Source of the DNA: Solen grandis
Taxonomy: Eukaryota > Mollusca > Bivalvia > Adapedonta > Solenidae
Assembly: GCA_021229015.1 (NCBI GenBank)
Contig: CM037792.1
Span: 5,275,876-5,339,875, forward strand
Direction: 5' to 3'
Length of the DNA stretch: 64,000 nt
The position numbers were made by a program, and so were the translations under genes. Below the pieces are notes generated by a model that made no database searches, was not told where the DNA came from, and saw nothing but the letters and a program-made list of their open reading frames with translations. This document shows positions 62,010 through 64,000 of the stretch, piece by piece (position 1 is the first letter of the stretch; every line of letters begins with the position of its first letter).

Positions 62010-62219
62010 GTATAGCTCCCTTTCTTGGCGCTCAACATATAAGCGTAGTACCAGGACAGGTTGGCCCGGTGTCAGGATAATGTGACTGGGCATGGTGTCA
62101 CGCCACATATATAGGGTGTGATACTGCAGTTTGGCAGCAATGTATCTGTCTGAAGTAAGCATCATCTCCATATGACTGAAATACTTTTGGTATGATGTTA
62201 AACCCAACAAACAAACAAA
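62010..62219 (+). mobile_element. SINE-like repeat, family 2, with short A-rich tail
   Basis: It holds CTTGGCGCTCAACATAT and CCGGTGTCAGGATAATGTGA, then CTGGGCATGGTGTCACG, and ends TATGATGTTAAACCC followed by an (ACAA)n-like tail. The reverse complement of 20,470-20,570 carries the same blocks in the same order. Confidence 0.55.
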
Positions 62220-62895
62220 ACTTTACAGAAGTTTTCCTCATAACACAAGGGTACATCTTGTGTCTCTTTAACTTTAATATTTATGGTTGGATTTTTATAA
62301 AACATTTCTTTTGTCATTACAGAAAAGTGTGCGAGTGTCCTTCCATCCATCTGTCTAATCATCCATCACTCCCTCGTCATGCTTTTGTCTGGGATCCATA
62401 ACTTGGACATCTATAAATGGATTTCAGTAAAACTTTACAGAAATGTTCTGCATCAGCCACAAGGTTGCAGGAGTTAGAATTCGAAATTGTCTTTGGTATT
62501 CATAGGCTACAGCCCCAGAAATAAAATCGTAAACAATGACATGTATTACACATGAGTTTACTTCCCGTGGTTATTGATTTTTGCTCAATTTTCAGTTAAC
62601 TTTCCAATAAAGGGTGTCAGTGGTGAGTTTTGGAAAGGTTTTGCAATAACATTCGAGGATTTTATATAATTCCTACATGAAGTACCGCAATAAAAATGGC
62701 TAGATGTTGTTAAAAGCAACACGTTTGTAGACCATGATGACAAGGACAAATATCACGTTCCGTTTGACAGTAACTACGCCACATTGCTTTTGCTGTGTTT
62801 TATTAATTCAAGACACAAAATCACTCGTGCTAAAACACCCTGAGTTCAAGTGCCACCTGTTTCATTTTAAACTACATAGTTGTTTATTTAAACTA

Positions 62896-63786
62896 CCGTA
62901 TTTACTCGACTATAAGACTATTCTCCTATAAGACGGGGCCCCCTTTCCAATCCCCAAATCTGTAGTATTTTGCTTTGAACCGTTTATAAGACGGGGTAAA
63001 AAAATTCAAATGCAGTTCGACGAACGGTAATTTACCGCCAAATTTTTTTTAAAGTATACCATGAAAATCTCGCTAAGTTCGGAATAATTTCACAAAAAAT
63101 GAAACAAACTTTTGATTAAATGCATTACCTTAATATTAATTTTCATAATAAATCTCGAAAACAACTCATTTTCATTTTCAGAACTTGTAATGTTACAGTT
63201 GTGTACGGTCTGGTATGTACGGGGTTTGATGGTGCCCGTGAGAACTGTTAGTGTGAAACTAGACCAATTTTCTAACCAATTTTTCTGGATTGTTAATCAA
63301 TACCATTTTTTTTTTTTCATTGTAAATGTTAATTAACTTATTAAAAAAAAGCATAAATTAAACAAATCATAACGAAAACATCTTGTGTATTTCAATGCTT
63401 TATTTACGTCGAGGTGTCGAGAAGATTTTATGAACAAGCAGTTCTAATGAGCACCGTGTGTTTCCCCAAAACCGCTTCCAGAAAAGATAAAATGCTTAAA
63501 ATGTTCCAATAAATTTATATTGGTGCAAAAAACTTTTGATTAAACAATCTTACAATAATATTTAGTCATTTATATCATGCAATTCATTTCTAATATTTAT
63601 CTAACGATTGAAAATGAGAAGAATATACGGCTGCATAATTGCATACCGCTACGAAGCTTCATTCATACGACAACTAAAGTTGGGGAAACTTTACCAGACT
63701 GGTGGACCCCGCCTATAAGACGACCCCCCAACTTTTAAACCCTGATCAGACCCCAAAAAAACCGTCTTATAGTCGAGTAAATACGG
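62896..63786. mobile_element. TA-flanked TIR transposon, copy B
   Basis: Starts CCGTATTTACTCGACTATAA and ends in its inverse (TATAGTCGAGTAAATACGG), with TA at 62,894-62,895 and 63,787-63,788. It is 891 bp and colinear with copy A over most of its length, sharing blocks such as ATACCATGAA, ATCTCG and TTTGATGGTGCCCGTGAGAA. No transposase frame. Confidence 0.8.
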
Positions 63787-64000
63787 TAATCCATTATTTC
63801 CTTGCAAGATTAAACAACATGACATGTACCTGCAGTCAATTCATAGTTCTGTGAGTTATAAAACAGCGCACTTGATTCCTCTCGCTAAGGAGGCGTGGTT
63901 TGCTGACAACATGCATGCAATAAACCATTTAAATGAACAAGAACTGAAAAATCGCATGCAGAAACTTTTCCACGAACAATTACCTCCGGTCACCAAGTTG

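Overview
This window is animal genomic DNA, most likely from a bivalve mollusc. The evidence is one large intronless-looking coding block of an NLR-type immune receptor among long non-coding stretches, two 100-N scaffold gaps, many microsatellites, several tRNA-related SINE-like repeats and a set of satellite-core mobile elements of the kind common in clam and mussel genomes. The species call is inference from repeat style; there is no ribosomal or mitochondrial marker to confirm it.

Layout. 1-23,000 is non-coding, CpG-rich and has no convincing gene. It holds a TTAA-flanked piggyBac-like MITE (1,140-1,373) and an inverted second copy (21,296-21,508), SINE-like pieces, a (TATC)n block at 13.6-13.85 kb and one weak orphan exon candidate (22,449-22,656). 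From about 23 kb to 34.4 kb the DNA becomes very AT-rich and poor in CpG, with no coding signal and one gap. 34,405-39,717 (minus strand) is the main gene: a NACHT ATPase followed by about 12.8 near-identical 96-residue super-repeats, each readable as four 24-residue leucine-rich repeats. A 0.9-kb terminal-inverted-repeat element sits right upstream of it. Further upstream there are a candidate short exon (42,934-43,031) and a CpG-dense block with a strong minus-strand splice donor (43,640), which may be its promoter and first exon.

From 44 kb to the end the window is dominated by mobile elements. Four elements between 47.1 and 55.4 kb share one design: a short hairpin at the left end, a core of tandem units (148, 146, 165 and about 320 bp) and a small hairpin close to the right end. 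In two of them this is followed by a Helitron-like CTAG or CTAA terminus. After them come a decayed non-LTR retrotransposon whose catalytic FADD box reads FADN, preceded by two copies of a 94-nt strongly self-complementary sequence; two copies of a TA-flanked transposon; and a 765-bp element with a 7-bp target duplication that still carries the zinc-finger N-terminus of a ZNF862/hAT-like protein.

The only gene likely to be functional for the host is the NLR. Its repeat array shows substitutions confined to a few codon positions and a recent 576-bp higher-order duplication, as expected for a fast-evolving recognition surface. An 87-bp perfect inverted repeat at 48.5 kb and the duplicated 94-nt structured sequence at 57.0-57.4 kb are the other signals that ordinary annotation would not explain.
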